A DNA stretch of 64,000 nt from Brevibacillus centrosporus (GCF_003710815.1 NZ_RHHP01000002.1:62001-126000); one strand, 5' to 3'. Positions 1-9,722 are shown, numbered from the stretch's first letter. A program made the numbers and translations. Notes: generated from the sequence alone by a model not told the origin.

Positions 1-744
1 CATCGACAGGAAAGAGGTCTCGATGTCCACTTGCGTAAATTCCGGTTGACGGTCAGCTCGCAGGTCTTCGTCACGGAAGCAACGGGCGATCTGATAGTAA
101 CGCTCCAGACCGGATACCATCAACAGCTGCTTGAACAGCTGAGGAGATTGAGGCAATGCGTAGAATTCTCCTGGATGCACACGAGATGGCACCAGGTAGT
201 CGCGAGCGCCCTCTGGAGTGCTCTTATTCAGGATCGGAGTTTCAACCTCTAAGAAACCGTTGTTGTCGAGGTAATCGCGGAACGCTTTCGCTGCTTTGCT
301 GCGCAGATACAGGGAGCGCTGCATTTCGGGACGACGAAGGTCCAGATAGCGGTATTTCAGGCGAACCTGCTCATCTACATCGATCTCATCCTCGATTTGG
401 AACGGAGGCGTTTTCGCTTCGTTCAAGATTTGGATGTCAGAGATATGGACCTCGATTTCACCTGTTTGCAGTTTCGGGTTGATCGCTTCCGGTGCACGGT
501 TCACGACGGTTCCTTTTACGACCAGTACGTATTCGCTGCGGACCTTGTCGGCCAGCTCCCATGCGCCTTTGTGGTGCTCAGGGTTGAATACGATTTGCAC
601 GATCCCTGTACGGTCACGGAAGTCGATGAAAATAACTCCGCCGAGGTCGCGGCGTTTTTGTACCCAGCCATTCAGGACAATTTCCTGTCCTACGTGTTCT
701 TTTGTTACTTCTCCGCAATGTACGGTGCGATATTGCCATGACAT
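1..744 (-). CDS. aspS: aspartyl-tRNA synthetase, N-terminal part (runs off the left edge)
   Basis: Charges tRNA-Asp (or tRNA-Asp and tRNA-Asn in non-discriminating forms) with aspartate in the cytoplasm. The first 248 codons are present. The protein opens [13 protein letters not shown], followed by an OB-fold anticodon-binding domain at about residues 15-105 ([20 protein letters not shown]). The class II catalytic domain then begins, with the motif-2 string [14 protein letters not shown] near residues 215-230. The ATG at 744 was chosen because a GGGGG ribosome site lies just upstream and the next ATG is out of frame. It lies 23 bp downstream of hisS, so the two are surely cotranscribed from the T-box leader. 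The C-terminal half is outside the window. Confidence 0.96.
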   Translation of the reverse strand, partial: MSWQYRTVHCGEVTKEHVGQEIVLNGWVQKRRDLGGVIFIDFRDRTGIVQIVFNPEHHKGAWELADKVRSEYVLVVKGTVVNRAPEAINPKLQTGEIEVHISDIQILNEAKTPPFQIEDEIDVDEQVRLKYRYLDLRRPEMQRSLYLRSKAAKAFRDYLDNNGFLEVETPILNKSTPEGARDYLVPSRVHPGEFYALPQSPQLFKQLLMVSGLERYYQIARCFRDEDLRADRQPEFTQVDIETSFLSM

Positions 745-767
745 GTTGGTAATCCCCCACTCAATTT

Positions 768-2048
768 CTAGTTTGTATGGTGTAATGTAGCGTTCAGCAC
801 GGAAACGAGCTCTTCCCGCTTGACTTCCTGCTGTTCACCCGTTGCCATCTCTTTGAGCACGACTGTGCCGTTTGCCAGCTCTGACTCGCCGATGATCGCC
901 GTAAAACGTGCGGACAAACGATCAGCTTGCTTCAGCTGTGCCTTCATTTTGCGATCCAGGTAATCGAGCTCAGCGGCGATTCCAGCTTGACGCAGCTGGT
1001 CGACGAGGACGAAGCCCTGCGTTTTTGCCTCAGGAGACTGTACGACGACGAAGCAATCGATGCCACCTGTGATCGGCAGCTGTACGCCTTGCTTTTCCAG
1101 TGCCAGGAGCAAGCGCTCGATACTGAGTGCAAAGCCGATTCCCGGCATGTCATCTCCACCCAGCTCTGCCACCAGTCCGTTGTAGCGTCCTCCACCGCAC
1201 AAGGTTTCTACCGCACCGATTTCCGCCATTTTGATTTCAAAAGCGGTCAGCGTGTAGTAGTCCAATCCGCGCACCAGACGTGGGTTCACGTGATACGGAA
1301 TATCCAGTGCTGTCAGGTAGCCTTTCACGGCTTCAAAATGCGCGGCAGACTCCTCACTCAGGTAGTCGAGAATCGACGGAGCATCTTTCGTCAGCGATTT
1401 GCACTTCTCGTTTTTGCAATCGAGAACGCGCAGTGGATTGCGGTCGATCCGGGATTGGCAGTCTTCGCAAAGCTCTGTGCGCACGCCATTTAGATGTGCC
1501 AGCAGATGCTCGCGATGACGAGCGCGATCTTCCAGCGTTCCTACGCTGTTCAGCTCTACGCTGAGCCCAGTCAGTCCCAGCTCCTGATACAAGCGGATCG
1601 CAAGTCCAATCACCTCAGCGTCAATCGCCGGATCGCTGGAGCCGATCGCCTCTGCACCAAACTGTACGAACTGACGGTAGCGACCTGCTTGCGGACGCTC
1701 GTGACGGAACATCGGGCCGAGGTAGTACAGCTTGGTCGGCTGATTCGGCACACCGTACAGTTTGTTTTCGACATAAGAGCGGACGACGCCAGCTGTTCCT
1801 TCTGGACGGAGCGTCAGCGCATCGGTACTGCGCGGATTTGCCACGCTGTACATTTCTTTTTCCACGATGTCAGTCGTCTCACCCACTCCGCGCTGGAAAA
1901 GCTCAGTGCTTTCAAACAGCGGTGTGCGGATCTCCTGATAGTTGGAACGCCGGCACAAATCGCGGGCTTTTGCCTCCACGTAGTGCCACAGCTCTACGGT
2001 ACCGGGCATGATGTCCTGCGTACCGCGAGGAATTTGAATACGCGTCAT
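768..2048 (-). CDS. hisS: histidyl-tRNA synthetase
   Basis: Class II aminoacyl-tRNA synthetase that attaches histidine to tRNA-His. The 426 residues are the normal length for the bacterial enzyme. Visible hallmarks are motif 2 ([15 protein letters not shown], about residue 112), the histidine-specific loop LVRGLDYYT (about 260), the GGGRYNGL strand-loop, motif 3 ([12 protein letters not shown], about 305) and a C-terminal anticodon-binding domain. The start ATG at 2048 follows GGGGG at a good distance. It is the first gene of a hisS-aspS operon controlled by the T-box leader just upstream, as in many Bacillales. Confidence 0.97.
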   Translation of the reverse strand: MTRIQIPRGTQDIMPGTVELWHYVEAKARDLCRRSNYQEIRTPLFESTELFQRGVGETTDIVEKEMYSVANPRSTDALTLRPEGTAGVVRSYVENKLYGVPNQPTKLYYLGPMFRHERPQAGRYRQFVQFGAEAIGSSDPAIDAEVIGLAIRLYQELGLTGLSVELNSVGTLEDRARHREHLLAHLNGVRTELCEDCQSRIDRNPLRVLDCKNEKCKSLTKDAPSILDYLSEESAAHFEAVKGYLTALDIPYHVNPRLVRGLDYYTLTAFEIKMAEIGAVETLCGGGRYNGLVAELGGDDMPGIGFALSIERLLLALEKQGVQLPITGGIDCFVVVQSPEAKTQGFVLVDQLRQAGIAAELDYLDRKMKAQLKQADRLSARFTAIIGESELANGTVVLKEMATGEQQEVKREELVSVLNATLHHTN

Positions 2049-2079
2049 TCGAATGAACCCCCAATAGAATTAAGAAAAT

Positions 2080-2397
2080 AAAAAAGCCCCTCGTCCTTGA
2101 CCTGTAGCGCAAACTACAAGTCAGGGACGAGAGACTGGTTTTACTCCCGTGGTGCCACCCTGTTTGAGCGACTCTCTTCAAACGAAAAGTCACTCCACTT
2201 CATGAGCCGGTAACGTCGGCATACGCCTGCCAGTTACTGAGGAAGCTGCTGCTTCAACCGTTCACTGCGGTCTTCAGGGATGTCATTTTCCAAGTCGTTA
2301 TACAAAAGCACTCTCAGCCACGGTGCTTTCTCTCTGGATATCCGTCTCTTGGATACTTGTTCCCGTCATTAGATCGTTGTCTTGTTTCAAAAGCTTA
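2080..2397 (-). promoter_or_regulatory. T-box leader with Asp-type specifier controlling hisS-aspS
   Basis: The transcribed minus strand has all main T-box parts. Stem I has a GGGA/TCCC base (2361-2364 with 2277-2280), and its 3' side carries a GAC codon (2282-2284) followed by A, the usual specifier layout. The T-box core AGGGTGGCACCACGGG lies at 2146-2161. A long terminator stem at 2090-2131 is followed by a T run. The antiterminator bulge reads TGGC, which would pair with a G discriminator base, as in tRNA-Asp and unlike tRNA-His (C73). Specifier and bulge both point to uncharged tRNA-Asp as the ligand. The specifier assignment is inferred by eye. Confidence 0.9.
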
Positions 2398-2403
2398 TTG
2401 TGA

Positions 2404-2432
2404 ATCATAGCAAACCTGCCAACACGCGTCAA
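2404..2432 (-). promoter_or_regulatory. SigA-type promoter of the T-box hisS-aspS transcript
   Basis: On the minus strand TTGACG (2427-2432) is followed after 17 bp by TATGAT (2404-2409). Initiation would fall near 2397, giving a leader of about 350 nt before hisS, which fits the T-box architecture. Confidence 0.75.
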
Positions 2433-2465
2433 CAGGCACTTTGTAAAACTTTTTTTATTAACGAT

Positions 2466-3980
2466 TCATCGTTTTACAGATACTGGATTACCGGAATAAA
2501 TGTCGTCCAGATCTCGCAGCTTGTTTTCTACGAGGGTGCGGTACGTGTCATTGTACGTTTTCGGATCCTTCGGGTTCGGCCAACGCGTAAGCTTGCCGCT
2601 CCCTGGGGCCATCAGTTTGGACACCGCGCCACATCCGAGTCCAAGAATGGTCTGCACCTCTTCCATGATCATGATGTTATATATGCTTTCCTGACCTGGT
2701 TTGGAATACCCGACATTCTCCAGATTGCCCAAAATGTTTTTCTGGCGATACAGGTAGTATGGATCATAACCGTTCGCCGCAGTCCATTCTGACGCCATTT
2801 CCATCATTTTGCTAATCTCGTCCCGGCTGGCGACTTTATAGCGTTCCTTATTCTGCGTCATTTCAGAAGCTCGTTTAAAAGACAAGGTATGGACCGTAAG
2901 CGATGCAGGCATCAGCTTTTCAACCTCTCGCAGGCTGTGTGCCAGCTCTGCTACCCCTTCGTTCGGCAGCCCGATAATCAAGTCCATGTTGATGTTCGTA
3001 AGCCCCATCTCCATAGCGAGGTGATACTTTTCGATGGTCTCTTCCACCGTATGATGCCGCCCGATGGCGTTCAGCGTTTCCTGAGTGAAGGACTGCGGAT
3101 TGATGCTGATGCGGTCAACCTCCCACCGCTTCATCACATCCAGCTTCTCACGCGTGATCGTATCCGGTCTTCCTGCTTCTACGGTCAGTTCTCTGACGCC
3201 ATCCATGTGAGGGAGGGAGCGATACATCGTGTCGAAGAGCTGATCCATATCCTCCGCCGTAATGCTCGTCGGCGTGCCTCCCCCGAAGTAGATTGAAGTA
3301 ATCCGTTGATCGTTTTTCGCAAGCCATTTTCCAAGCTGCTCGATCTCGTAGTGAAGCCCTTCGAGAAACGGATTTACCGATGCGGTATGGCTGCGAATGG
3401 CGTAGGCAGGAAACGTACAGTACGCGCATTTCGTCGGACAAAAAGGAATGCCAATGTAGACGGACAGCTCCTGATCGATTTGATAGAGGTCAGGCACCAC
3501 CTGCAGCTGTCTGTCAACGATGTCCTGCAGCAGTGACAGCTTGTACGGGCGCAGGATCACTTCCTCCTGCAGGCGCTTATGCGCTTCCTCTCGACCAATA
3601 CCCGCCACGTTCATCTGATGCAGCAGCTTGGTCGGACGGATGCCCGTCAAAATGCCCCAGCCTTGTTCCATTCCTGTGTATTCTTCCAGCATCAACAGCA
3701 ACGCGTAGCAAAGTGCCTGCTTCGCTGTCTTGCGCATCGCCTTTTCTTCAAGAGACACATAGCTTCGATTGACCTGATGCTCGATTCGCCGAGCACCATC
3801 AAACAGCTCGCCACAAGCCACTACGCCGTCTTCTTTCACTGTCAATGCAAGCTTTAGCTTGAGATCAGACTCATCTGTCCACTCACTGACAAAAGAGAGC
3901 TGCGGATCTTCGTAAAACAAAGCGAGAATCAGCGAGAGCTCACGCTCGAACGCGTGACCTACGCATGTAATCTGAATCAT
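2466..3980 (-). CDS. hemZ: HemZ-type radical SAM protein (coproporphyrinogen III oxidase family)
   Basis: Radical SAM protein of the oxygen-independent coproporphyrinogen III oxidase family, matching Bacillus HemZ in length (504 residues; about 500 usual). The iron-sulphur motif CxxxCxYC appears as FCPTKCAYCTF near residue 178. It is followed by the family string YFGGGTPTSI and a HemN-like middle region (ISINPQSF, IIGLPNE). The N-terminal ~160 residues are the HemZ-specific extension. Family knowledge suggests a role in anaerobic haem synthesis, but HemZ function is less certain than HemN. It is preceded by its own promoter and appears monocistronic. Confidence 0.9.
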   Translation of the reverse strand: MIQITCVGHAFERELSLILALFYEDPQLSFVSEWTDESDLKLKLALTVKEDGVVACGELFDGARRIEHQVNRSYVSLEEKAMRKTAKQALCYALLLMLEEYTGMEQGWGILTGIRPTKLLHQMNVAGIGREEAHKRLQEEVILRPYKLSLLQDIVDRQLQVVPDLYQIDQELSVYIGIPFCPTKCAYCTFPAYAIRSHTASVNPFLEGLHYEIEQLGKWLAKNDQRITSIYFGGGTPTSITAEDMDQLFDTMYRSLPHMDGVRELTVEAGRPDTITREKLDVMKRWEVDRISINPQSFTQETLNAIGRHHTVEETIEKYHLAMEMGLTNINMDLIIGLPNEGVAELAHSLREVEKLMPASLTVHTLSFKRASEMTQNKERYKVASRDEISKMMEMASEWTAANGYDPYYLYRQKNILGNLENVGYSKPGQESIYNIMIMEEVQTILGLGCGAVSKLMAPGSGKLTRWPNPKDPKTYNDTYRTLVENKLRDLDDIYSGNPVSVKR

Positions 3981-4012
3981 AGGTTCACCTGCTTTTCAGT
4001 ATGCCACTCCTC

Positions 4013-4042
4013 ATCTTAGCTGACCGAAAGGAAGACGGTCAA
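4013..4042 (-). promoter_or_regulatory. probable promoter of hemZ
   Basis: Minus strand TTGACC (4037-4042), 18 bp spacer, TAAGAT (4013-4018). The start would be about 25 bp before the hemZ ATG at 3980, leaving room for the GCAGGTGA ribosome site. Confidence 0.5.
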
Positions 4043-4079
4043 CCATCCAAGTGGCACCACCTGCAAGCAATCTCGGCCT

Positions 4080-4250
4080 TTATTTCCTTTTTCTGCGCAA
4101 ATGCTGCAGGTCTCTTACACTCGCTTGAAACTCTCTGGACATTTCCACATCGTTTATCGTCGATTCTTTTTCCAAAAAATCGTGAAAATCTGCTGAAAAA
4201 AGCTTGCGGTTCAAATCTTGTGTAAAGGTTTCCTTTTCTGACTGTCTCAC
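4080..4250 (-). CDS. possible small charged protein, unknown function
   Basis: A 56-codon frame, rich in Glu, Lys, Arg and Gln, with no signal peptide or membrane segment. The GTG at 4250 has AGGAGG about 11 bp upstream; an in-frame GTG at 4274 would add eight residues. The composition (SADFHDFLEKESTINDVEM) looks protein-like, but no family is recognised. It sits alone between hemZ and the divergent amidase gene. The rest of the 3981-4460 interval shows only the hemZ promoter. Another overlapping frame (4039-4260) is less protein-like. Confidence 0.4.
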   Translation of the reverse strand: MRQSEKETFTQDLNRKLFSADFHDFLEKESTINDVEMSREFQASVRDLQHLRRKRK

Positions 4251-4460
4251 TGTCTTCCATTCCTCCTGATACACGATGCAGTCGTCACTCTCCCTAAGTA
4301 TTGCCGATCCTTAGGAAAATCAACCCGGGATTGACATGAGGAAGTTTGTCGGAAGTTGCAGGAAAAAAGGCGATATAAGGCGAAATAGATACCTTTGCCA
4401 AAAAGATACCAGAAATATGGGGTTGACAATCGTAATTCAGCTAGAAAGGATGTCAAAAAA

Positions 4461-6293
4461 GTGTTTCGTCAAAAATTCCTGAGGTCGCTCCTGACTTTTC
4501 TATGTGCCGTTTCCCTCCCAGTCACAACAGCTTGGGCCGCCGGTTCTGTTCAGGTCTCCGTGGACAAGCTCAATGTCCGTTCAGGTCCTAGCCTCCAGGA
4601 TTCCATCATCACTACTTTGCCTGTCAAAACCGTGTTACCCGTTCTTTCTACCAAAAACGACTGGATTCAAGTAAAGCTGCCGAACGGCCAAAGTGGATGG
4701 GTCGCAAATTACCTCGTTACCCAGCAGCAGACCCCTGCCTCCGTCGCACAAATTGAAAGTACGGCAGACAAGCTTAACGTCCGCTCTGGCCCTGGACAGA
4801 CCTATTCTGTCATTCAGACGATCGATCCTGGGACTCGTTATAGCATCGTTCAAAAAAATGGCGACTGGATTCAGATTCAACTCTCCGGTCAAACCAAAGG
4901 CTGGGTCGCCTCCTGGCTGGTCAAGGAAATTAACAGTGGCGGACAGACCAGCACGAAGCCTTCTCCTGAATCTCCGCCTGCAGCCAATACGGGAACTACG
5001 CCCCCAGCAAAGCCTGGTGCGGTGCAGGGAGCAAGCCTGACTCTTGAATTTGCTCCGTACGTCTATGCGACCCCAGATGCCAGCACACCTGCGATCGGCC
5101 AGCTGCATGCCGGTGAAAGCATCACCGTGCTTACTCAGCAGAACGGCTGGATTCAATTCCCGTATGACGGTGTGAATGCCTGGATCTCCACTGACGAAAA
5201 CTCACTGCCCACTCTGCCAAATACGGGCACTGGCAGTGGAACAGGAGCGGGAAACACAAGCGTAACCACTCCACCTGTAACGCAGCCTACATCACCTGCC
5301 AAACAGACTGTGAGAGTCAATACAGATGGCCTAAACCTGCGCAGCCAGGCAAACACGACAAGCGCTATTCAGGGCACGCTCGCAATAGGCAGCACCTTGA
5401 CCGTTTTGGAAAAGCAAGGTGAGTGGTATCGCGTCCAGGCACCAGACGGAAAGACAGGATGGGTCGCAGGCTGGCTGGTGACTGTTTCCCAGCCAACAGC
5501 GCCGACGCCGAGTGGTCCCTATGTCACTATTATTAACCCGGATACAAATGTCCGCTCTGGTCCTGGTACCGAGCACGAGGTCATTTCCCATGTACAAACG
5601 GGGGAAAAATACGCGATCATCAACAAAGCGGGGGACTGGTTCCAGGTCACGCTCAGCAACGGCTCGACTGGCTACATCGCCGGATGGCTCGTATCCGCTA
5701 GCGGGGCTCCCGCAGTGATCAAATCCAATGAATTGGTTGGAAAAGTGATCGTCGTAGATGCCGGACACGGCGGAAATGACAACGGTGCTACAGGTGCTAG
5801 CTTTTCGACTTTGGAGAAAACAGTGAATCTGCAGGTGGCCCTTTTGCTGCGCTACAAGCTCGAGGCAGCCGGTGCCACAGTCATCATGACTCGCCCCGAT
5901 GATCGCAAGCTGACCTTGCAGCAGCGAGTCGATGTGGCGGTCACCAATCGCGCTGATATTTTCGTCAGCATTCATCACAATACGCATCCGAATACAGCTA
6001 CAAACGGCTCGATCGTCTTCTTCTACAACCAGGGCAACTCCAGCAAGCTGGCTTCCCTCGTGCAAAATGAGCTTGTCAAGGCAACCAGCTACAAAGACCT
6101 GCAGTCCCGTTTTGGCGACTATTTCGTCCTGCGGGAGAATCCGGTGACAGCGATTCTGGCAGAGATCGGCTTCCTCTCCAACTACAACGAGGAAATTCGT
6201 GTACGCTCCGAGAAGCAGCAGGACCTGGCTGCAGAGGGCTTGTACAAAGGGATCCTCCAGTACTTCTCCTCGCAAAATACGCAGGGCAGCTAG
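4461..6293 (+). CDS. secreted N-acetylmuramoyl-L-alanine amidase with five SH3b domains
   Basis: Cuts the bond between MurNAc and L-alanine in peptidoglycan, outside the membrane. The GTG at 4461 follows GAAAGGATG by about 9 bp and gives 610 residues starting MFRQKFLRSLLTFLCAVSL, a clear signal peptide ending near AWA-AG. Four typical SH3b repeats (each with LNVRSGP- or NVRSGP-like openings and GWVA/GYIAGWLV ends) and one degenerate one (third, APYVYATPDAS) fill residues ~28-415. The Amidase_3 domain occupies about residues 425-600, with zinc and catalytic residues in DAGHGG, TLEKTVNL, SIHHN and AEIGFLSN. An upstream in-frame TTG at 4395 lacks a ribosome site. It is transcribed alone and ends at a strong terminator. 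Confidence 0.93.
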   Translation: MFRQKFLRSLLTFLCAVSLPVTTAWAAGSVQVSVDKLNVRSGPSLQDSIITTLPVKTVLPVLSTKNDWIQVKLPNGQSGWVANYLVTQQQTPASVAQIESTADKLNVRSGPGQTYSVIQTIDPGTRYSIVQKNGDWIQIQLSGQTKGWVASWLVKEINSGGQTSTKPSPESPPAANTGTTPPAKPGAVQGASLTLEFAPYVYATPDASTPAIGQLHAGESITVLTQQNGWIQFPYDGVNAWISTDENSLPTLPNTGTGSGTGAGNTSVTTPPVTQPTSPAKQTVRVNTDGLNLRSQANTTSAIQGTLAIGSTLTVLEKQGEWYRVQAPDGKTGWVAGWLVTVSQPTAPTPSGPYVTIINPDTNVRSGPGTEHEVISHVQTGEKYAIINKAGDWFQVTLSNGSTGYIAGWLVSASGAPAVIKSNELVGKVIVVDAGHGGNDNGATGASFSTLEKTVNLQVALLLRYKLEAAGATVIMTRPDDRKLTLQQRVDVAVTNRADIFVSIHHNTHPNTATNGSIVFFYNQGNSSKLASLVQNELVKATSYKDLQSRFGDYFVLRENPVTAILAEIGFLSNYNEEIRVRSEKQQDLAAEGLYKGILQYFSSQNTQGS

Positions 6294-6316
6294 TATTTCC
6301 CCGAATAAACAAAAAA

Positions 6317-6341
6317 GGAACCCTCTGCGAAGACGGGTTCC
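6317..6341. terminator. bidirectional terminator hairpin after the amidase
   Basis: GGAACCC (6317-6323) pairs with GGGTTCC (6335-6341). A runs precede it and a T-rich stretch follows, so it can serve both the rightward amidase gene and the leftward dtd operon. Confidence 0.75.
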
Positions 6342-6352
6342 CTTTCGTTTAC

Positions 6353-6372
6353 GAACGCGGACTTCCGCGTTC
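6353..6372 (+). terminator. second terminator hairpin
   Basis: GAACGCGG and CCGCGTTC form a tight stem followed by TTTTTT at 6373-6378. It reinforces termination of rightward transcription before the convergent SRPBCC gene. Confidence 0.75.
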
Positions 6373-6437
6373 TTTTTTATTGCTGTTCTCTTTTGGTGGC
6401 GTTCATCGCTCTCTTTGGTTACGGCTCCGAATCCTTT

Positions 6438-6917
6438 TTACTCCGCTACCTCTGCGACAGCTTGTACGTATTTCTCGTACCATTTGGCCCATTCCTCTTT
6501 ACGGGAGTCGATGGTTTTGCCATCCAGCAAAGCGATAATCACATCCAGACAGACATGCCATCCAGCGAGATCCCGCGGCGTATGGTCGGTGATCCTTGTG
6601 ATCTTTTCAATCAAAACAAGCTGACAGCCTTCTGGCTGAGGATAGAGCTCAAATCGGACTATATCCTCAGCCCATGTGTACTCGAGTACGGATTGTGTCT
6701 GAAGTTCGAGGATCTTCATCTCTTCAAAGGTGCCGTTTCCCATGTCAAACTTGATGACGCCCCCCTCGCGAAGATCATCCACAGATAGCTCCGAAAACCA
6801 TTTCGCCAGCTTGTCGTTTTCCGTGAGTAGCGCCCACACCTTCTCGACGGAATGCTTGATGTTCCGTTCAAAACGAGCGATATAAACATTCTCCACTTTT
6901 TGCATGAAAGCTAACAA
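6438..6917 (-). CDS. SRPBCC (START/AHSA1-like) protein
   Basis: A 159-residue cytoplasmic protein with the Bet-v1-like ligand-cavity fold of the SRPBCC superfamily. Supporting strings are the opening strand-helix FERNIKHSVEKVWALLTEND, then LAKWFSEL, and the terminal helix region GWHVCLDVIIALLDG and WAKWYEKYVQAV. The ligand or partner cannot be read from sequence; family members include activators of Hsp90-like chaperones and small-molecule binders. The TTG at 6917 has AGGAGGAG at ideal spacing; an ATG four codons later is farther from it. It lies 21 bp after dtd and probably ends the rel-dtd transcript. Confidence 0.85.
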   Translation of the reverse strand: MLAFMQKVENVYIARFERNIKHSVEKVWALLTENDKLAKWFSELSVDDLREGGVIKFDMGNGTFEEMKILELQTQSVLEYTWAEDIVRFELYPQPEGCQLVLIEKITRITDHTPRDLAGWHVCLDVIIALLDGKTIDSRKEEWAKWYEKYVQAVAEVAE

Positions 6918-6938
6918 GGATATCTCCTCCTGTCTGGC

Positions 6939-7376
6939 TTAGGACTCAACAATCAGTGTAACAGGTCCGTCATTTCGCAAGCGAACATCCATCATCGCAC
7001 CAAAGCGTCCTGTTTCGACCTGCAGACCTTTTTCCCGCAGCTTGGCGTTGAACAGCTCGTACAACGGCTCTGCATGGTCTGGTCTTGCCGCAGCCATGAA
7101 ATTGGGGCGTCTGCCTTTGCGGCAATCGCCGTACAGCGTGAATTGCGAAACAGACAAGATTTGTCCGCCCGTCTCGAGGACAGAATGATTCATTTTGCCT
7201 TCCTCGTCTTCAAAGATACGCAGGTTGGCAATTTTATCGGCGACGAACTCTACTTCCTTTTCGCCATCCTCGTGGGTAATTCCTACAAGCAGCATCAAGC
7301 CGTGATCAATCTGTCCCACTATCTCTCCTGCTACTGTTACACTCGCTTCCCGTGTTCGTTGTACCACTACTCTCAT
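6939..7376 (-). CDS. dtd: D-aminoacyl-tRNA deacylase
   Basis: Removes D-amino acids (and glycine mischarged on tRNA-Ala) from tRNA. The 145 residues match the family length. Signatures are the N-terminal [15 protein letters not shown], the catalytic loop [11 protein letters not shown] (about residue 78) and the cross-subunit Gly-cisPro region in RNDGPVTL near the C terminus. The ATG at 7376 fits known Dtd N termini; the frame extends further upstream without a better start. It lies 72 bp after rel, as in Bacillus, and is followed by the SRPBCC gene. Confidence 0.95.
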   Translation of the reverse strand: MRVVVQRTREASVTVAGEIVGQIDHGLMLLVGITHEDGEKEVEFVADKIANLRIFEDEEGKMNHSVLETGGQILSVSQFTLYGDCRKGRRPNFMAAARPDHAEPLYELFNAKLREKGLQVETGRFGAMMDVRLRNDGPVTLIVES

Positions 7377-7448
7377 TCTTCTTCCATTCCCTTCTCTATC
7401 ACGTCGGTTCGCACAATCTGAAAACAAGAACACCCAATCCGCGAAGGA

Positions 7449-9614
7449 TCAGGTGCTCAAAATCCGGCGAACCGAATAAATATCTTTGATACGCTTAATG
7501 CGTTCTACCACTTTCTGTAGATGATCCACATTGCTGATGGAAATCGTCATGTGGATGGTGGCTACCCGGTTTTTATCGGCTTTGCCACTTACGGCGGCAA
7601 TATTGGTCTTGGTTTCCGCTACTACCTGCAGAACATCGTTTAAAAGACCGCTTCGATCATTGCCCGTGATTTCAATTTCCACGTTGAAGTTGTGCTTAAA
7701 GTCCGTGTCCCATTCGACATCGATCAATCGTTCGGAGCATTCATCAGCCAAGACATTGGGACAGTCCAGCCTGTGCACGGAAACCCCGCGGCCTCTCGTA
7801 ATGAAACCGATGATCTGATCACCTGGGACCGGCGTACAGCAACGGGAAATACGCACAAGCAAATTGTCTACACCGCGCACCTTGACACCAGACTCGCTTT
7901 TGGTATGCTGCGGGTTCGGCTTGTATTCAGGAATGACTGGATTTTGTTCTTCTCGCTCCCGACGAAGCTTGTCGACCAAGCGTGTCACGATCTGAGAAGC
8001 CGTAATCCCGCCATAGCCCACGGCGGCAAACATATCCTCGGCTCCCTGGAAATTAAAACGGGCAGCCGCTTCCTTCAGATTGCTTTCCGTCATCGCATCT
8101 TTAATATCAAAATTGCGGGCTTTCACCTCAGCCTCGACCATCTGCTGGCCCTTGGCTACGTTTTCTTCCCGCTTCTCTTTTTTGAACCATTGTTTGATCT
8201 TGTTGCGAGCATGAGCGGACTTCGCCATTTTCAGCCAATCCTGGCTAGGACCGTAAGAGTGCTTGGAGGTTAAAATCTCAATGATGTCGCCTGTCTTCAT
8301 CGCGTAGTCGAGTGGCACGATCTTGCCATTTACTTTGGCGCCAATCGTTCGATTCCCGACTGCCGAGTGAATCCGGTAAGAGAAGTCCAATGGCACGGAG
8401 CCTTTGGGCAGCTCGACGACGTCTCCTTTTGGCGTAAAAACAAAAACGGTATCGGAGAACAGATCCTGCTTGAGACTTTCCATGAATTCCTGAGCGTTTG
8501 GCGCTTCCTCAGACCCGCCTTCGATCATCTCACGCAGATTTCCCAGCTTTTCCGCGAAGGATCCCTGAACGACGCTCTTGCCTTCCTTGTACGCCCAGTG
8601 CGCAGCAATCCCGATCTCAGCCGTTTGATGCATATCCCATGTGCGAATTTGCACTTCCAACGGCTCGCCTTTTGGTCCGATTACCGTCGTATGCAGGGAC
8701 TGATACATATTGGTTTTCGGCATAGCAATATAGTCCTTGAAACGACCTGGCATCGGTTTCCACAAGGTGTGAACAATACCGAGCACGGCGTAACAGTCGC
8801 GAATGTCATTCACGATGATCCGCAAAGCCAGCAGGTCATAAATCTCGTTGAACTGCTTGTTCTGCCTGGTCATCTTTTTATAAATGCTGTAAATATGTTT
8901 TGGTCTTCCCGAAATTTCCGCCTCGATATTCAGCTCGCCCAGCTTTTCCCGGATGGTGTCTGATGCTTCGTTGAGATAAGCTTCACGCTCTACCCGCTTT
9001 TTCTGCATCAGATTAACGATCCGGTAGTACTGCTGCGGATTTAGATAGCGAAGTGCTGTATCCTCCAGCTCCCATTTGACGGAGGCGATCCCGAGACGAT
9101 GTGCCAGCGGTGCAAAGATCTCGAGTGTCTCATCGGAAATCTCCCGCTGTTTCTCCTCCGACATATGCCGCAGCGTTCGCATATTGTGCAGGCGGTCTGC
9201 AAGCTTGATCATAATGACCCGAATATCCTGAGCCATAGCAATTAGCATCTTGCGGTGGTTTTCCGCGAGCTGCTCTTCTTTGGATTTGTATTTAATTTTT
9301 TCCAGCTTGGTAACGCCATCTACCAGAAGCGCCACATCCGGCCCGAACTGCTCCCGGAGGTAATCAAGCGTGATCTCCGTGTCTTCCACCACATCGTGCA
9401 AGAAGCCTGCTGCAATCGTAACCGCATCCATATGCAAGTTTGCCAGGATGCCTGCGACCGCAATCGGGTGCATGATGTAAGGAACACCTGATTTTCGCAC
9501 CTGACCTTCATGGGCTTTCTCGGCCAGCTGATAGGCTCTGGTTATCAGATCTAAATCCGCTTGAGATAAATATGTGCTCGCTTTTTTTACTACCTCATCA
9601 ATGCCGGTAATCAT
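7449..9614 (-). CDS. relA: bifunctional (p)ppGpp synthetase/hydrolase Rel
   Basis: Long RelA/SpoT homologue of 721 residues that makes and degrades the stringent-response alarmone (p)ppGpp on starved ribosomes. Domains in order: HD hydrolase (HDVVEDT, about residues 73-79), synthetase (PGRFKDYIAMPK and LEVQIRT, about 295-335), TGS (VFVFTPKGDVVELPKGS, about 392), the helical and zinc-finger region, and a C-terminal ACT domain (about 645-721). The hydrolase HD residues and the RFKD form of the synthetase motif both point to a bifunctional enzyme. The upstream region carries two intergenic repeats, and no convincing promoter is visible there. Confidence 0.97.
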   Translation of the reverse strand: MITGIDEVVKKASTYLSQADLDLITRAYQLAEKAHEGQVRKSGVPYIMHPIAVAGILANLHMDAVTIAAGFLHDVVEDTEITLDYLREQFGPDVALLVDGVTKLEKIKYKSKEEQLAENHRKMLIAMAQDIRVIMIKLADRLHNMRTLRHMSEEKQREISDETLEIFAPLAHRLGIASVKWELEDTALRYLNPQQYYRIVNLMQKKRVEREAYLNEASDTIREKLGELNIEAEISGRPKHIYSIYKKMTRQNKQFNEIYDLLALRIIVNDIRDCYAVLGIVHTLWKPMPGRFKDYIAMPKTNMYQSLHTTVIGPKGEPLEVQIRTWDMHQTAEIGIAAHWAYKEGKSVVQGSFAEKLGNLREMIEGGSEEAPNAQEFMESLKQDLFSDTVFVFTPKGDVVELPKGSVPLDFSYRIHSAVGNRTIGAKVNGKIVPLDYAMKTGDIIEILTSKHSYGPSQDWLKMAKSAHARNKIKQWFKKEKREENVAKGQQMVEAEVKARNFDIKDAMTESNLKEAAARFNFQGAEDMFAAVGYGGITASQIVTRLVDKLRREREEQNPVIPEYKPNPQHTKSESGVKVRGVDNLLVRISRCCTPVPGDQIIGFITRGRGVSVHRLDCPNVLADECSERLIDVEWDTDFKHNFNVEIEITGNDRSGLLNDVLQVVAETKTNIAAVSGKADKNRVATIHMTISISNVDHLQKVVERIKRIKDIYSVRRILST

Positions 9615-9636
9615 AGTTCCCTTCCCTTATCCTCTC

Positions 9637-9696
9637 ATTAGAAAACTTGGCTATGCCAAGCCTCGGGCGTAGCCTTAGTTGCACTTATACTGGATA
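9637..9696. repeat. dispersed 60-bp hairpin repeat, copy 1
   Basis: Shares its outer blocks with 10034-10094: ATTAGAAAACTTGGCT at one end and GCACTTATACTGGATA at the other. Between them are GGCTATGCC (9649-9657) and GGCGTAGCC (9666-9674), which can pair. The middle sequence differs from copy 2 while the pairing is kept. It lies within 25 bp of the rel start codon, so it would be in the rel 5' UTR or promoter region. Confidence 0.7.
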
Positions 9697-9722
9697 GGAA
9701 ACTTATCCATCCCTATCTATAC

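Noticed and set aside
4331..4428. TTGACA at 4331 and 4423 as promoter -35 boxes of the amidase gene
   Set aside because: No acceptable -10 lies 16-18 bp downstream of either, and the second would start inside the ribosome site region.
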